The position numbers were made by a program, and so were the translations under genes. Below are positions 54,151 to 63,188 of a DNA stretch of 64,000 nt, one piece after another (position 1 is the stretch's first letter; each line of letters starts with the position of its first letter). The stretch comes from Cupriavidus necator (GTDB taxonomy: Bacteria > Pseudomonadota > Gammaproteobacteria > Burkholderiales > Burkholderiaceae): NCBI GenBank assembly GCA_022041995.1, contig CP074381.1, positions 682,001 to 746,000 of the forward strand. The letters run 5' to 3'. The notes beneath the pieces were generated by a model that had not been told where the DNA came from, made no database searches, and saw only the letters and a program-made list of their open reading frames with translations.

Positions 54151-54894
54151 CTAGCGCCCGTGCGCCGCCACAGGCGCTGCCGCCGCAAGCGCTGCATCCA
54201 GCTCGGCCAGCTGCCCCGGCGTGCCCACGTTTTCCCAGCGGCCGTCGAAGCGTTCGCCGGTAGCGGTGCCGGCCTCGATGGCCTCCCAGTAGTAGGGTGT
54301 CATCGGCATTTTGGTGCCAGGTTCGATGGCGGTGAAGAGACGCGTGTCGTACAGGCCGATATTGCCGAAAGTCAGCTGCTCGCCACCGTTGGCCAGTGTC
54401 CCGTCGAGCGTCAGCAGGCCGTTCGGTTCCAGCGTGAAGTCGCCGTTCGGGTGAAAATCCGGATTGGGCACCATCACCAGGTGCATGCGCGGGGCGGGCG
54501 CGCCGGCCATGTCGTGCGCGCGAGGCAACAGCCTGCGGAAGTCATAGTCGCAGAAAATGTCGCCCGACACGGCCAGGAAGATCTCGCCGCGCTCCGGGTG
54601 CGCGGACAGCAGCGGCAGGGCCTGTGCTATGCCGCCGGCGGTTTCCAGCGCGTCGCCTTCAGCCGAATAGGCAATGCGCACGCCGAAGCGGCTGCCGTCT
54701 CCCAGCGCGGCTTCGATCTGTGCGCCCAGCCAGGCATGGTTAATGACGATGTCGCGCAGGCCGGCACGCGCCAGCGCCTCGATCTTCCAGACGATCAGTG
54801 GCTTGCCGCCCACCGCCAGCAGCGGCTTGGGGCAGGTATCGGTCAACGGACGCATGCGGTCGCCGCGGCCGGCGGCGAAGATCATGGCCTTCAT
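54151..54894 (-). CDS. murU: N-acetylmuramate alpha-1-phosphate uridylyltransferase
   Basis: This 247-residue nucleotidyltransferase opens MKAMIFAAGRGDRMRPLTDTCPKPLLAV, the sugar-phosphate uridylyltransferase signature. VSGDIFCDYDF and NIGLYDTRLF follow. With AmgK it converts recycled MurNAc to UDP-MurNAc, bypassing MurA, as shown in Pseudomonas. The assignment as MurU rests on the nearby amgK. The start overlaps the azlD stop by one base. Confidence 0.88.
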   Translation of the reverse strand: MKAMIFAAGRGDRMRPLTDTCPKPLLAVGGKPLIVWKIEALARAGLRDIVINHAWLGAQIEAALGDGSRFGVRIAYSAEGDALETAGGIAQALPLLSAHPERGEIFLAVSGDIFCDYDFRRLLPRAHDMAGAPAPRMHLVMVPNPDFHPNGDFTLEPNGLLTLDGTLANGGEQLTFGNIGLYDTRLFTAIEPGTKMPMTPYYWEAIEAGTATGERFDGRWENVGTPGQLAELDAALAAAAPVAAHGR

Positions 54895-55217
54895 CAGAAG
54901 AGAGCCTCCAGGGCAAGCAGCGCGGCCATGCCACCGGCGATGGTCCAGCCCACGCTGCGGGTTCGAGCGGCGATCAGGATGGCCACCACGCCGGCCACCA
55001 GCCGCGCGTTGGCGGGGGTGAGGGCAAGCTCGCCATGCTGCATCAGCAGGTCAGGAGCGATCAGCGCCGATAGCATTGCTGCCGGCACGAACTGCAGCGC
55101 GGTGCGGAACCACGACGGCAGGCGCACGCGGCCTTCCACGGCGATGAACGACAGGCGGATCAGGAAGGTCGCCAGGCCTGCGGCAAGAAAGACCCACAGC
55201 AGGGTCATCGCACTCAT
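54894..55217 (-). CDS. azlD: Branched-chain amino-acid exporter small subunit (AzlD type)
   Basis: This 107-residue membrane protein has four hydrophobic segments, the first MTLLWVFLAAGLATFLIR. It belongs with AzlC/YgaZ, the larger subunit encoded just upstream (overlapping by four bases). CAAGGAGGC precedes the ATG. It ends by overlapping murU, so an unrelated export pair is inserted between two peptidoglycan-recycling genes. Confidence 0.9.
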   Translation of the reverse strand: MSAMTLLWVFLAAGLATFLIRLSFIAVEGRVRLPSWFRTALQFVPAAMLSALIAPDLLMQHGELALTPANARLVAGVVAILIAARTRSVGWTIAGGMAALLALEALF

Positions 55218-56017
55218 GCGGCCTCCTTGCCAGCCGGTCCGCCTCGCGTGGCATCGGCGCCACGGCTGGCCGGGCGTTGCCCGGGGCGGTTGCCGCGGCT
55301 GAGCACCAGCATGCCCACGGCAATGCCGCCGAGCGCCGCCACCATCAGCCCGAGCTTGTGCGGCAGGCTGTAGCAGGCCACCGCCAGCACGCTGGCGGCC
55401 AGCGCCGCGGCCACGTGCGAGCGGTGCTTCAGGCCCGGCACGATGATGCCGATGAAGGTCAGCGGCAGGAAAAAATCGAGCGGCCAGTCGCGCGGCACCT
55501 GGGCGCCGACCAGCACGCCGGCCAGCGTCGACAGCTGCCAGCTGGCCCACAGCGCGAAGCCGCCGCCGAAGTAGTACCAGTGGCGGTAGCGCGCGCGCGG
55601 GCCGCTATCGCCCAGCCGGTGCGTCATCGCGGCAAAGGCTTCGTCGGTCAGCAGGTAGGCGATCAGCGCCTTCCAGCGCCGCGGCAGGTGCGCGAGCGTG
55701 GGCGCGATGGTGGCGGAATACAGCGCGTGGCGCAGGTTGACCATGGCCACCGTCAGCGTGATCACCACTGCCGGGGTGCCTGCGGTCCACAACTGGGTCA
55801 GGATCATCTGCGAGGCGCCGCCGAACACAACCACGCTCATCGCGCAGGCCAGCCACGCCGGCATGCCGGCGCCGACGGCCAGCACGCCGTAGATCAGGCC
55901 GAACGGCACCACGCCCAGCAGCATCGGCGCGAGCGCGCGCGCGCCGGCCAGCCATTCGCCGGCGGCGGTGATGGCGGGCGCGTGGCTGTCGGGCAGAACG
56001 GGCTCGGTGTCGGGCAC
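55214..56017 (-). CDS. azlC: Branched-chain amino-acid exporter large subunit (AzlC/YgaZ type)
   Basis: This 267-residue membrane protein has several hydrophobic helices from about residue 28. Family motifs are MLLGVVPFGLIYGVLAVGAG, FGGASQMILTQL, NLRHALYSA and YLLTDEAFA. It probably exports valine, leucine or related amino acids together with AzlD. The start is GTG, four bases after the amgK stop, so it depends on the amgK transcript. Confidence 0.9.
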   Translation of the reverse strand: MPDTEPVLPDSHAPAITAAGEWLAGARALAPMLLGVVPFGLIYGVLAVGAGMPAWLACAMSVVVFGGASQMILTQLWTAGTPAVVITLTVAMVNLRHALYSATIAPTLAHLPRRWKALIAYLLTDEAFAAMTHRLGDSGPRARYRHWYYFGGGFALWASWQLSTLAGVLVGAQVPRDWPLDFFLPLTFIGIIVPGLKHRSHVAAALAASVLAVACYSLPHKLGLMVAALGGIAVGMLVLSRGNRPGQRPASRGADATRGGPAGKEAA

Positions 56018-56021
56018 GGCG

Positions 56022-57056
56022 TCAGAACGTGTAGCCGGCCGGGCTGGCCACGCCTTCGAGCGCGTCCAGCAGCCGGATCAGCTTGCGCAGTTCGGTGTAG
56101 CGGCCGGCCACCTGGCGGGTGTATTTCATCACCAGCGGCAGGTTGGCCAGGTAGCCGTCCTTGCCGTCGCGGTGGTACAGGCGGGCGAAGATGCCCAGCA
56201 CCTTGAGGTGGCGCTGCAGGCCCATCCACTCGAAATCACGATAGAACTCGCCAAAGTCGGCGTTGACCGGCAGGCCGGCCTTGCGCGCGCGCTCCCAGTA
56301 GCGGATCAGCCAGTCCAGCTGCTGCTCTTCGTCCCATTCGATATAGGCGTCGCGCCACAGCGAGACCGCGTCGTAGGTGATCGGGCCGATCACCGCGTCC
56401 TGGAAGTCGAGCACGCCCGGGTTGGCGCCGCCGTCGAGCACCATCAGGTTGCGCGAGTGGAAGTCGCGGTGTACGTAGACCTGCGGTTGCGCAAGAATGT
56501 TGGAGAGTAGCGTTTCCGTCACTTCGTGCAGGTCAGCCTGCTGGGTCTCGGTCAGGGTGGCCCCCAGGTGCCTGGCCACGTACCACTGCGGGAACAGGTC
56601 GAGCTCGCGCTGCAGCAGCGCGCGGTCGTAGGCCGGCAGTTCGCCGGCGCGGGTGGCGGCCTGGATGCGGATCAGCGCGGCGGCCGCGTCGGCGTACATG
56701 CCGTGGGCGGTGGAATCATCGAGCCGCGACAGGTAGGTCTGGCTGCCAAGGTCGGCCAGCAGCAGGAAACCCTGCTCCAGGTCCTGCGCCAGCACGGTCG
56801 GCACGGTCACGCCGGCCGCGCCGAACAGCGCGCATACATGGATGAACGGGCGGCAGTCCTCGTGCGCCGGCGGCGCGTCCATCACGATGGCGGTGGGATG
56901 CGCCGGATGGCCGGTGCTGACGCGGAAATAGCGCCGGAAGCTGGCGTCGGCCGAGGCGGGGGCGCAGGAATCAGGATCGGCGGACCATGCCGGGCCAAGT
57001 CCGGATACCCAGGCCTTGAGCTGGTCCAGGCGCGGGTCGTGAGGGAGAGCTGCCAT
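56022..57056 (-). CDS. amgK: Anomeric N-acetylmuramate/N-acetylglucosamine kinase
   Basis: This 344-residue aminoglycoside-phosphotransferase-fold kinase has SADASFRRYFRV at about 31-42, the catalytic VHRDFHSRNLMV near 218 and the metal-binding VLDFQDAVIGP. In Pseudomonas AmgK makes MurNAc-1-phosphate for MurU. The start MAALPHDPRL is chosen by fold, ignoring a long upstream extension. It is divergent from lptD, as in pseudomonads. AmgK-MurU recycling is known to give intrinsic tolerance of fosfomycin. Confidence 0.9.
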   Translation of the reverse strand: MAALPHDPRLDQLKAWVSGLGPAWSADPDSCAPASADASFRRYFRVSTGHPAHPTAIVMDAPPAHEDCRPFIHVCALFGAAGVTVPTVLAQDLEQGFLLLADLGSQTYLSRLDDSTAHGMYADAAAALIRIQAATRAGELPAYDRALLQRELDLFPQWYVARHLGATLTETQQADLHEVTETLLSNILAQPQVYVHRDFHSRNLMVLDGGANPGVLDFQDAVIGPITYDAVSLWRDAYIEWDEEQQLDWLIRYWERARKAGLPVNADFGEFYRDFEWMGLQRHLKVLGIFARLYHRDGKDGYLANLPLVMKYTRQVAGRYTELRKLIRLLDALEGVASPAGYTF

Positions 57057-57133
57057 ACAGATACGTGTGGGGAACGGGCGCAGAGTGGAAATGAAACCGA
57101 AAGTAAGCGGGAAGGGGACCCTAGGTTGCCCCG

Positions 57134-57139
57134 TATAAT
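57134..57139 (+). promoter_or_regulatory. Probable -10 element of lptD
   Basis: A consensus TATAAT lies 128 bases before the lptD start. No good -35 is visible 17 bases upstream, so an activator or extended -10 may help. The leader that follows is very GC-rich with several short inverted repeats. Nothing else was found in 57057-57266. Confidence 0.45.
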
Positions 57140-57266
57140 ACCCGACCAGACCCGGGCGCCGGGCGGCCCCCGGGTGGGGCCATTCGGTGCCCCGCAGCCT
57201 GCTCCGGCGGGGGCTGGCGGCTTGCAGGCGGGCCGCAGCCGACGCCGAGACTGACAACCCGTGCGA

Positions 57267-59708
57267 ATGACCGAACAACGACGATCACCGAACAACAGGG
57301 CCTTGCCTTCGCCTGCCCCAACCAGCGTTCCTGCCCGAGCCAGGCGCGCCGGCGGCCTGCACGCGGGCGCGCTGCGGCCGCTGGTGCTGGCCATGGCCAG
57401 CCTGTCGGCCGGCGCACACGCGCAGATGTCCGGTTCGGCGATCCCCGATCTTGACCAGGTCGAGCCGGTGTTCGAAGCCGCGCCGAAAGCGCCGCCGCTT
57501 CCGGTGGAATCCGGCGAACTGGTGCCGCGGCTTGCCGAACCCGGCAAACAGTCTGACACCGGCTCCGGCGCCCCGACCTTTATCGAGGCCGACCGCATGA
57601 CCGGCTACAGCGAGCGTGGCGTCGAGCTGGAAGGCCATGCCGAGCTGCGCCGTGACGGCGGTGCGATCAAGGGCGACAAGCTGACCTACGATCAGGACAC
57701 CGACGAAGCCTTCGCGCAGGGCAATGTGCGCATGTCGCGCAGCGGCACGCTGGCGGTCGGCCCCGAGGCGCGGATGAAAGTCGAGGCCAACGAAGGCTAC
57801 ATGCTGTCGCCGGACTATTATTTCCAGCAGACCGGCGGCACGGGCAAGGCCGAGCGCATCGACTTCCTGGACAAGGACCGCAGCACTGCCAGGCACGCGT
57901 CGTACACCACCTGCTCGCCGGACAACGCCGACTGGTACTTCAGCGCGAACCGGATCGACCTGGACAACGACCGCCAGGTGGGCGTGGCCTATGGCGGCGT
58001 GCTGAACTTCTTCGGCGTGCCGATCGCAGCGGCGCCGGCGTTCAGCTTTCCGCTGAACGACGACCGCCGCAGCGGGTTCCTGGCGCCGCTGATGGGTTAT
58101 AGCTCGAAATCAGGCTTCGACCTGACCACGCCGTACTACGTCAACATCGCGCCCAACCGCGACCTGACCATCTATCCGCGGCTGATGACTGAGCGCGGCC
58201 TGCAACTCGGCGGCGAGTACCGCTACCTGGGCGAGGGCTACAACGGTCGCCTGCGCGCCGAGTTCCTGCCCGACGACAAGAAGACCAACTCGAACCGTTG
58301 GGCCTATTCGGTCCAGCACAACCAGAAGCTGGCCCCGGGGCTTAATGCCTACCTGAACGTGAACCGGGTATCGGACGACCAGTACCCGGACGACTTCAAC
58401 CGCAGCGTGGCGCAATCGACGCTGCGCCAGTACACGCAGGAAGGCGGCGTTACCTATAACTGGCAGGATTTCACGGTGCTCGCGCGGGTGCAGAAGTTCC
58501 AGACCCTGCGCCCCAGCGAACCGTCGTACGAGCGCGTGCCGCAGCTCAACGGCAAGTACATCCGCTATGACCTGGGCGGCTTCGATGTGCAGGTGGACGC
58601 GGACTACACCCGCTTTCGCATCCCGCTGACGTCCACCGGCTTCCAGCAGCCGCAGGGCGAGCGCATGTATATCCAGCCGAGCATCAGCTACCCGATCGTG
58701 CGGGCGGGCTGGTACGTGACGCCGAAGGTCACCTTCAATGCGACCCAGTACCAGATGGAGGCGGCCTCCAACACGCCTACGGCGCAGAATAATTTCTCGC
58801 GCGTGCTGCCGACCATGAGCCTGGATTCGGCCATGACGTTCGAGCGTGAGGCACCGACGGTCAGCCGCCTGTTCGGCGTGAACTATGTGCAGACGCTCGA
58901 GCCGCGGCTGTTCTACGTGTACACCCCGTTCCGCGACCAGAGCCAGTTCCCGCTATTCGACACAGTGCAGTCCGACTTCGGCTACGGGCAGATCTTCAGC
59001 GAGAACCCGTTCACCGGCTACGATCGCGTCGCCGACAACAACAAGCTGACCGGCGGCCTGACCACGCGCTTGATCGAGGCCGACACTGGCATTGAACGCT
59101 TCCGCGGCACCATCGCGCAGCGCTACGACTTCACCGGCCAGCGCGTGCAGATCAACGGCACGCTGGCGGATCCCAAGGCGGGTTTCTCGGACCTGCTGGC
59201 GGCCACCACCATCCAGATGTTCCGCGGCTATTACCTGGACGCGGGCGTGCAGTACAACCCCGACAGCGACCGGATCAACTACGGCAACGTGGCGCTCTCT
59301 TACCGGCCCGAGTCGCGCAAGGTGATTAACGCAGGCTACCGCTACCGCCGCCCGACCTCGGTGACCGACAACACCGCGATCGACCAGTTCGAGGTGTCAA
59401 GCCAGTGGCCGATCACGCGCCGTGCCTACGGCATCGCACGCTTTGCCTTCGACCTGGCCGCAAGCCAGATGGTCGATGCGCTGGCCGGCGTCGAGTACGC
59501 CGCCGACTGCTGGGTCGGCCGAGTGGTCTACCAGCGCTTCCGCAACACCACGCAGGGCTACACCGGGCGGGTCTTCCTGCAGGTGGAGTTCCGTGGCCTT
59601 TCCAAGATCGGTTCCAACCCGTTGAATATCCTGCGCCTGAACGTGCCGGGCTATGAGCCCGTGTCGGCCAAGCCGGTGCCGACGACCCAGTTCGATCACT
59701 ATGAATGA
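57267..59708 (+). CDS. lptD: LPS-assembly outer membrane protein LptD
   Basis: This 813-residue protein inserts LPS into the outer leaflet with LptE. A signal peptide (about 20-53) ends near AHAQ. The N-terminal LptA-like domain (APTFIEADRMTGYSERGVELEG) is followed by the 26-strand barrel, with YPRLMTERGLQLGGEYRYL. Only two cysteines remain in the mature chain (in TTCSPDN and AADCWVG), so a single disulfide can form, against two in E. coli. A GTG two codons upstream is an alternative start. surA follows after nine bases. Confidence 0.95.
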   Translation: MTEQRRSPNNRALPSPAPTSVPARARRAGGLHAGALRPLVLAMASLSAGAHAQMSGSAIPDLDQVEPVFEAAPKAPPLPVESGELVPRLAEPGKQSDTGSGAPTFIEADRMTGYSERGVELEGHAELRRDGGAIKGDKLTYDQDTDEAFAQGNVRMSRSGTLAVGPEARMKVEANEGYMLSPDYYFQQTGGTGKAERIDFLDKDRSTARHASYTTCSPDNADWYFSANRIDLDNDRQVGVAYGGVLNFFGVPIAAAPAFSFPLNDDRRSGFLAPLMGYSSKSGFDLTTPYYVNIAPNRDLTIYPRLMTERGLQLGGEYRYLGEGYNGRLRAEFLPDDKKTNSNRWAYSVQHNQKLAPGLNAYLNVNRVSDDQYPDDFNRSVAQSTLRQYTQEGGVTYNWQDFTVLARVQKFQTLRPSEPSYERVPQLNGKYIRYDLGGFDVQVDADYTRFRIPLTSTGFQQPQGERMYIQPSISYPIVRAGWYVTPKVTFNATQYQMEAASNTPTAQNNFSRVLPTMSLDSAMTFEREAPTVSRLFGVNYVQTLEPRLFYVYTPFRDQSQFPLFDTVQSDFGYGQIFSENPFTGYDRVADNNKLTGGLTTRLIEADTGIERFRGTIAQRYDFTGQRVQINGTLADPKAGFSDLLAATTIQMFRGYYLDAGVQYNPDSDRINYGNVALSYRPESRKVINAGYRYRRPTSVTDNTAIDQFEVSSQWPITRRAYGIARFAFDLAASQMVDALAGVEYAADCWVGRVVYQRFRNTTQGYTGRVFLQVEFRGLSKIGSNPLNILRLNVPGYEPVSAKPVPTTQFDHYE

Positions 59709-59717
59709 CGGATTACG

Positions 59718-61193
59718 ATGAAACGTCAAGAATTCGCCGTGTTTTCCTTTCTCCTGACGTCCTGGCACCGCTTGCTGCTGCCGGCCGTGCTGGCCGCCAT
59801 GACGGTGCCGGCCGCCGCGCAGCTCAAGGCGCCCGGGACCGCGCCGCGCTCCAGCGGCATCTTCGTGCCGCAGGCGTCTGACGTCGCGGCGCCGTCGAGC
59901 CAGCCCAAGCTGGGCGTGCCGCAGGCCAGCGGCCAGAAGCGTTCGCAACTGGTCGACGAAGTGGTCGCGGTCGTCAACAACAGCGTAATCACGCGGCGTG
60001 AGCTGGTCGACCGTGCCGACGAAATTGAAGGCCAGCTGCGTGCCGCCGGCCGCCCGGTGCCTGCGCGCGCCGACTTGCTGGGCGAGGTGCTCGAGCGCCT
60101 GGTGATGGAGCGCGTGCAGACCCAGGCCGCACAGGAAGCCGGCATCCGCGTGACCGACCAGGAAATCGACCGCGCCATTGAATCGGTGGCGCAGCAGAAC
60201 CGGCTGAACGCGGCCGAGCTGCGCCGCCGCGTCGAGGCCAGCGGCATGACCTGGACCAAGTACCGCGAGGAACTGCGCAAGCAGGTGCAGGTGATCCGCC
60301 TGCGCGAGCGCGAGGTCGATTCCAAGGTGCAGGTCTACGACGGCGAGATCGACAACTACCTGGCCGCCCGCGGCGGCCAGGGCGCCGCCAGCGGTCCCGT
60401 CCAATACAACGTGGCGCAGATCCTCGTGCGCGTGCCCGAGAATGCCTCGGACGCACAGAAGCAGGCGCAGCGCGCCAAGGCCGAAGGGCTGCTCAAGCAG
60501 GCCCAGGGCGGTGCTGATTTCGCGCAGCTGGCGCAGGCCAATTCCGAGGGCCCCGAGGCGGCCCAGGGCGGCGCGATGGGCTTCCGCGAGATCGGCCGCC
60601 TGCCGGCACTGTTCGCCAACGCAGTGGTCGACCTGCAGGCGGGCGGGGTGGCGCCGCAGGTGGTGGAAAGCGCCGCGGGCTTCCATGTGGTCAAGCTGGT
60701 GGCCAAGCGCGCGGCGCCGGCATCCAGCCCGGCCGCGGCCTCGAAGATCACCCAGACCCAGGTGCGCCACATCCTGATCCGCACTGGCCCCAACATGCCC
60801 GAGGCCGAGGCGCGCCGCCAGCTCAGTACGCTGCGCGACCGCATCACCCACGGCGGCGATTTTGCCGACGCGGCCAAGCGCTTCTCGCAGGACGGCTCGG
60901 CGCAGAACGGCGGCGACCTCGGCTGGGTGTCGCCGGGCGAACTGGTGCCCGAGTTCGAGCAGGCCATGGGCCGCCTGCGCCCGAACGAGATCTCGGAGCC
61001 GGTGGTCACGCAGTTCGGCGTGCACCTGATCCAGGTGCTCAACCGCCGCGAGACCGAGATGTCGCCCGAGAAGCAGCGCGACTTCGCCCGTGCCGAAGTC
61101 CGCGAACAGAAGCTGCGCGCAGCCTATGATGACTGGGTGCGCCAGCTGCGTTCGCAGGCGTATGTGGAGTACCGGGTCAACCGGCAGCGCTGA
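59718..61193 (+). CDS. surA: Periplasmic chaperone and peptidyl-prolyl isomerase SurA
   Basis: This 491-residue periplasmic chaperone carries unfolded outer-membrane proteins to the Bam complex. The signal peptide ends near PAAAQ. The SurA N-domain contains DEVVAVVNNSVITRREL and VMERVQTQAAQEAGI. Two parvulin domains follow, at about 225-325 (YNVAQILVRVP) and about 345-445 (VRHILIRTGPNMPEAEA). Its place after lptD is conserved and fits LptD being its most dependent client. Confidence 0.96.
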   Translation: MKRQEFAVFSFLLTSWHRLLLPAVLAAMTVPAAAQLKAPGTAPRSSGIFVPQASDVAAPSSQPKLGVPQASGQKRSQLVDEVVAVVNNSVITRRELVDRADEIEGQLRAAGRPVPARADLLGEVLERLVMERVQTQAAQEAGIRVTDQEIDRAIESVAQQNRLNAAELRRRVEASGMTWTKYREELRKQVQVIRLREREVDSKVQVYDGEIDNYLAARGGQGAASGPVQYNVAQILVRVPENASDAQKQAQRAKAEGLLKQAQGGADFAQLAQANSEGPEAAQGGAMGFREIGRLPALFANAVVDLQAGGVAPQVVESAAGFHVVKLVAKRAAPASSPAAASKITQTQVRHILIRTGPNMPEAEARRQLSTLRDRITHGGDFADAAKRFSQDGSAQNGGDLGWVSPGELVPEFEQAMGRLRPNEISEPVVTQFGVHLIQVLNRRETEMSPEKQRDFARAEVREQKLRAAYDDWVRQLRSQAYVEYRVNRQR

Positions 61194-61224
61194 AGCGCCG
61201 GTCCCCCCTATCCGCTGACCTGAC

Positions 61225-62328
61225 ATGCCCGACCCGCTAGCCCTTGCCATCTCGACCGGAGAACCCGCCGGCATCGGTCCCGATATCACCATCGGGGCGT
61301 TGCTGCAGCTGGCGGGCGCCAACAATGGCGTCGGCGGCGGGCAATACCGCTTCCATGTGCTGGGCGATGCCCGCCTGCTGGCCGATCGCGCCGCGGCGCT
61401 GGGTGCCACGCACGCCTGGGAGCGTCGCATTGCCGACGGCGACGTGATCGTCGAGGACATCCCGCTGGCGGTCGCGTGCGAGGCCGGGCGGCTCGACGCG
61501 CGCAACGGCCCCTATGTGCTGAAGCTGCTCGATGCCGCCATCGGCGGCTGCCGCGGGCGCGGCAAGGCCGCACCCCGGTATGCCGCAATGATCACGGCGC
61601 CGGTGCAGAAGAGCACCATCAACGACGCCGGCGTGCCCTTCACCGGCCATACCGAATACCTGGCCGACAGCGCCCGCGTGCCGCGCGTGGTGATGATGCT
61701 GGCCGGCCCGCAGCCCGCGCACGACGGGGCCATGCTGCGCGTGGCGCTGGCCACCACCCACCTGCCGCTGCGCGCGGTGCCCGATGCGCTGTCCGTGCCG
61801 CTGCTGGTGCAGACGCTGTCGATCATCGATGCCGACCTGCGCCGCTACTTCGGCATCCCGCGGCCGCGCATCCTGGTGACGGGCCTGAACCCGCACGCCG
61901 GCGAAAGCGGCCATATGGGCCGCGAAGAGATCGACATCATCGCGCCCGCGCTGGCGCAGGCAAAAGATGCCGGCATCGACGCGCGCGGGCCCTTTCCGGC
62001 CGACACGCTGTTCCAGCCGCGCCACCTGCGCGATGCCGACTGCGTGCTGGCGATGTACCATGACCAGGGGCTGGCGCCACTCAAATACGGCACCTTCGGC
62101 CACGGCGTGAATATCACGCTGGGGCTGCCCTTTATCCGCACCTCGGTGGACCATGGCACCGCGCTCGACCTTGCCGGCACCGGCCAGGCCGAACACGGCA
62201 GCATGATCGAGGCCATCCGCAGTGCGGTCACCATGGCCGGCCACGCCAATGGCCGGCGCCCTGGCAGCAACGGTGCCACGGGCAGCCATCCCGGCCACAC
62301 CCATTCCGGCCCGCAGCCGCCATGCTGA
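61225..62328 (+). CDS. pdxA: 4-hydroxythreonine-4-phosphate dehydrogenase
   Basis: This 367-residue enzyme acts in pyridoxal-phosphate synthesis. ISTGEPAGIGPDI opens the fold. FTGHTEYLAD (metal histidine), GLNPHAGESGHMGREE and MYHDQGLAPLKYGTFGHGVN are the catalytic segments. The last 30 residues are a G, H, P and S-rich tail not found in E. coli PdxA (about 329 residues). It lies between surA and rsmA, a widely conserved order. Confidence 0.94.
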   Translation: MPDPLALAISTGEPAGIGPDITIGALLQLAGANNGVGGGQYRFHVLGDARLLADRAAALGATHAWERRIADGDVIVEDIPLAVACEAGRLDARNGPYVLKLLDAAIGGCRGRGKAAPRYAAMITAPVQKSTINDAGVPFTGHTEYLADSARVPRVVMMLAGPQPAHDGAMLRVALATTHLPLRAVPDALSVPLLVQTLSIIDADLRRYFGIPRPRILVTGLNPHAGESGHMGREEIDIIAPALAQAKDAGIDARGPFPADTLFQPRHLRDADCVLAMYHDQGLAPLKYGTFGHGVNITLGLPFIRTSVDHGTALDLAGTGQAEHGSMIEAIRSAVTMAGHANGRRPGSNGATGSHPGHTHSGPQPPC

Positions 62329-62345
62329 AGCTGGACGAATAACCC

Positions 62346-63188
62346 ATGCGTTCAAACGTGCACCAGGGCCATGTGGCCCGCAAACGATTCGGGCAGAACT
62401 TCCTGGTCGACGACACCATCATCCACGGCATCGTCAATGCCATCAGCCCGCAGGCCGACGACGTGCTGGTCGAGATCGGCCCCGGCCTGGGCGCGCTGAC
62501 CGACCCGCTGCTCGAACGGATCCCGCAGATGCAGGTGGTGGAGCTGGACCGCGACCTGGTCGAGCGCCTGCGCCGCCGCTATGGCGAGCGCCTGCAGGTC
62601 CATGCCGGCGATGCGCTGGCGTTTGATTTCGACAAGCTCGCCGTGCCAGGCCGCCCGCTGCGCATCGTCGGCAACCTGCCATACAACATCTCCAGCCCGC
62701 TGCTGTTCCACCTGATGGACTTCGCCGACCAGGTGCGCGACCAGCACTTCATGCTGCAGAAAGAGGTGGTGGAGCGCATGGTGGCCGAGCCAGGCAGCAA
62801 GGCCTTCGGCCGGCTCTCGATCATGCTGCAGGTGCGCTACTACATGGAACACGTGCTGGATGTGCCGCCAGGCGCCTTCAACCCGCCGCCCAAGGTCGAT
62901 TCCGCCGTGGTCCGCATGATCCCGTGGCCGCGCCACAGCGACGGCCGGCTGCGTTCGCCGCATGCCGATTGCGACATCACCGTGCTGGGCGACGTGGTCA
63001 CTGCGGCGTTCTCGCAGCGGCGCAAGGTGCTGCGCAACACGCTCTCGTTCCTGCGCGACCAGGTCGACTTCGATGCGATGGGCTTCGACCTTGGCCGCCG
63101 CGCCGAGGAAGTGCCCGTTGGCGAGTATGTCGAACTGGCCCGGCGCCTGGGTGGTACACCATCCGGCCAGGCCGGACAGGCCGCCTGA
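62346..63188 (+). CDS. rsmA: 16S rRNA dimethyladenosine transferase
   Basis: This 280-residue methyltransferase dimethylates two adjacent adenines near the 3' end of 16S r[14 protein letters not shown] opens it, the SAM motif is [14 protein letters not shown], and the catalytic [14 protein letters not shown] follows near 107. [12 protein letters not shown] marks the C-terminal domain. It starts 18 bases after pdxA. Confidence 0.96.
   Translation: MRSNVHQGHVARKRFGQNFLVDDTIIHGIVNAISPQADDVLVEIGPGLGALTDPLLERIPQMQVVELDRDLVERLRRRYGERLQVHAGDALAFDFDKLAVPGRPLRIVGNLPYNISSPLLFHLMDFADQVRDQHFMLQKEVVERMVAEPGSKAFGRLSIMLQVRYYMEHVLDVPPGAFNPPPKVDSAVVRMIPWPRHSDGRLRSPHADCDITVLGDVVTAAFSQRRKVLRNTLSFLRDQVDFDAMGFDLGRRAEEVPVGEYVELARRLGGTPSGQAGQAA

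Noticed and set aside
57071..57097. Sigma-E promoter for lptD (GGAAC at 57071)
   Set aside because: No matching -10 (TCTGA-like) occurs about 16 bases downstream, although lptD is sigma-E controlled in E. coli.
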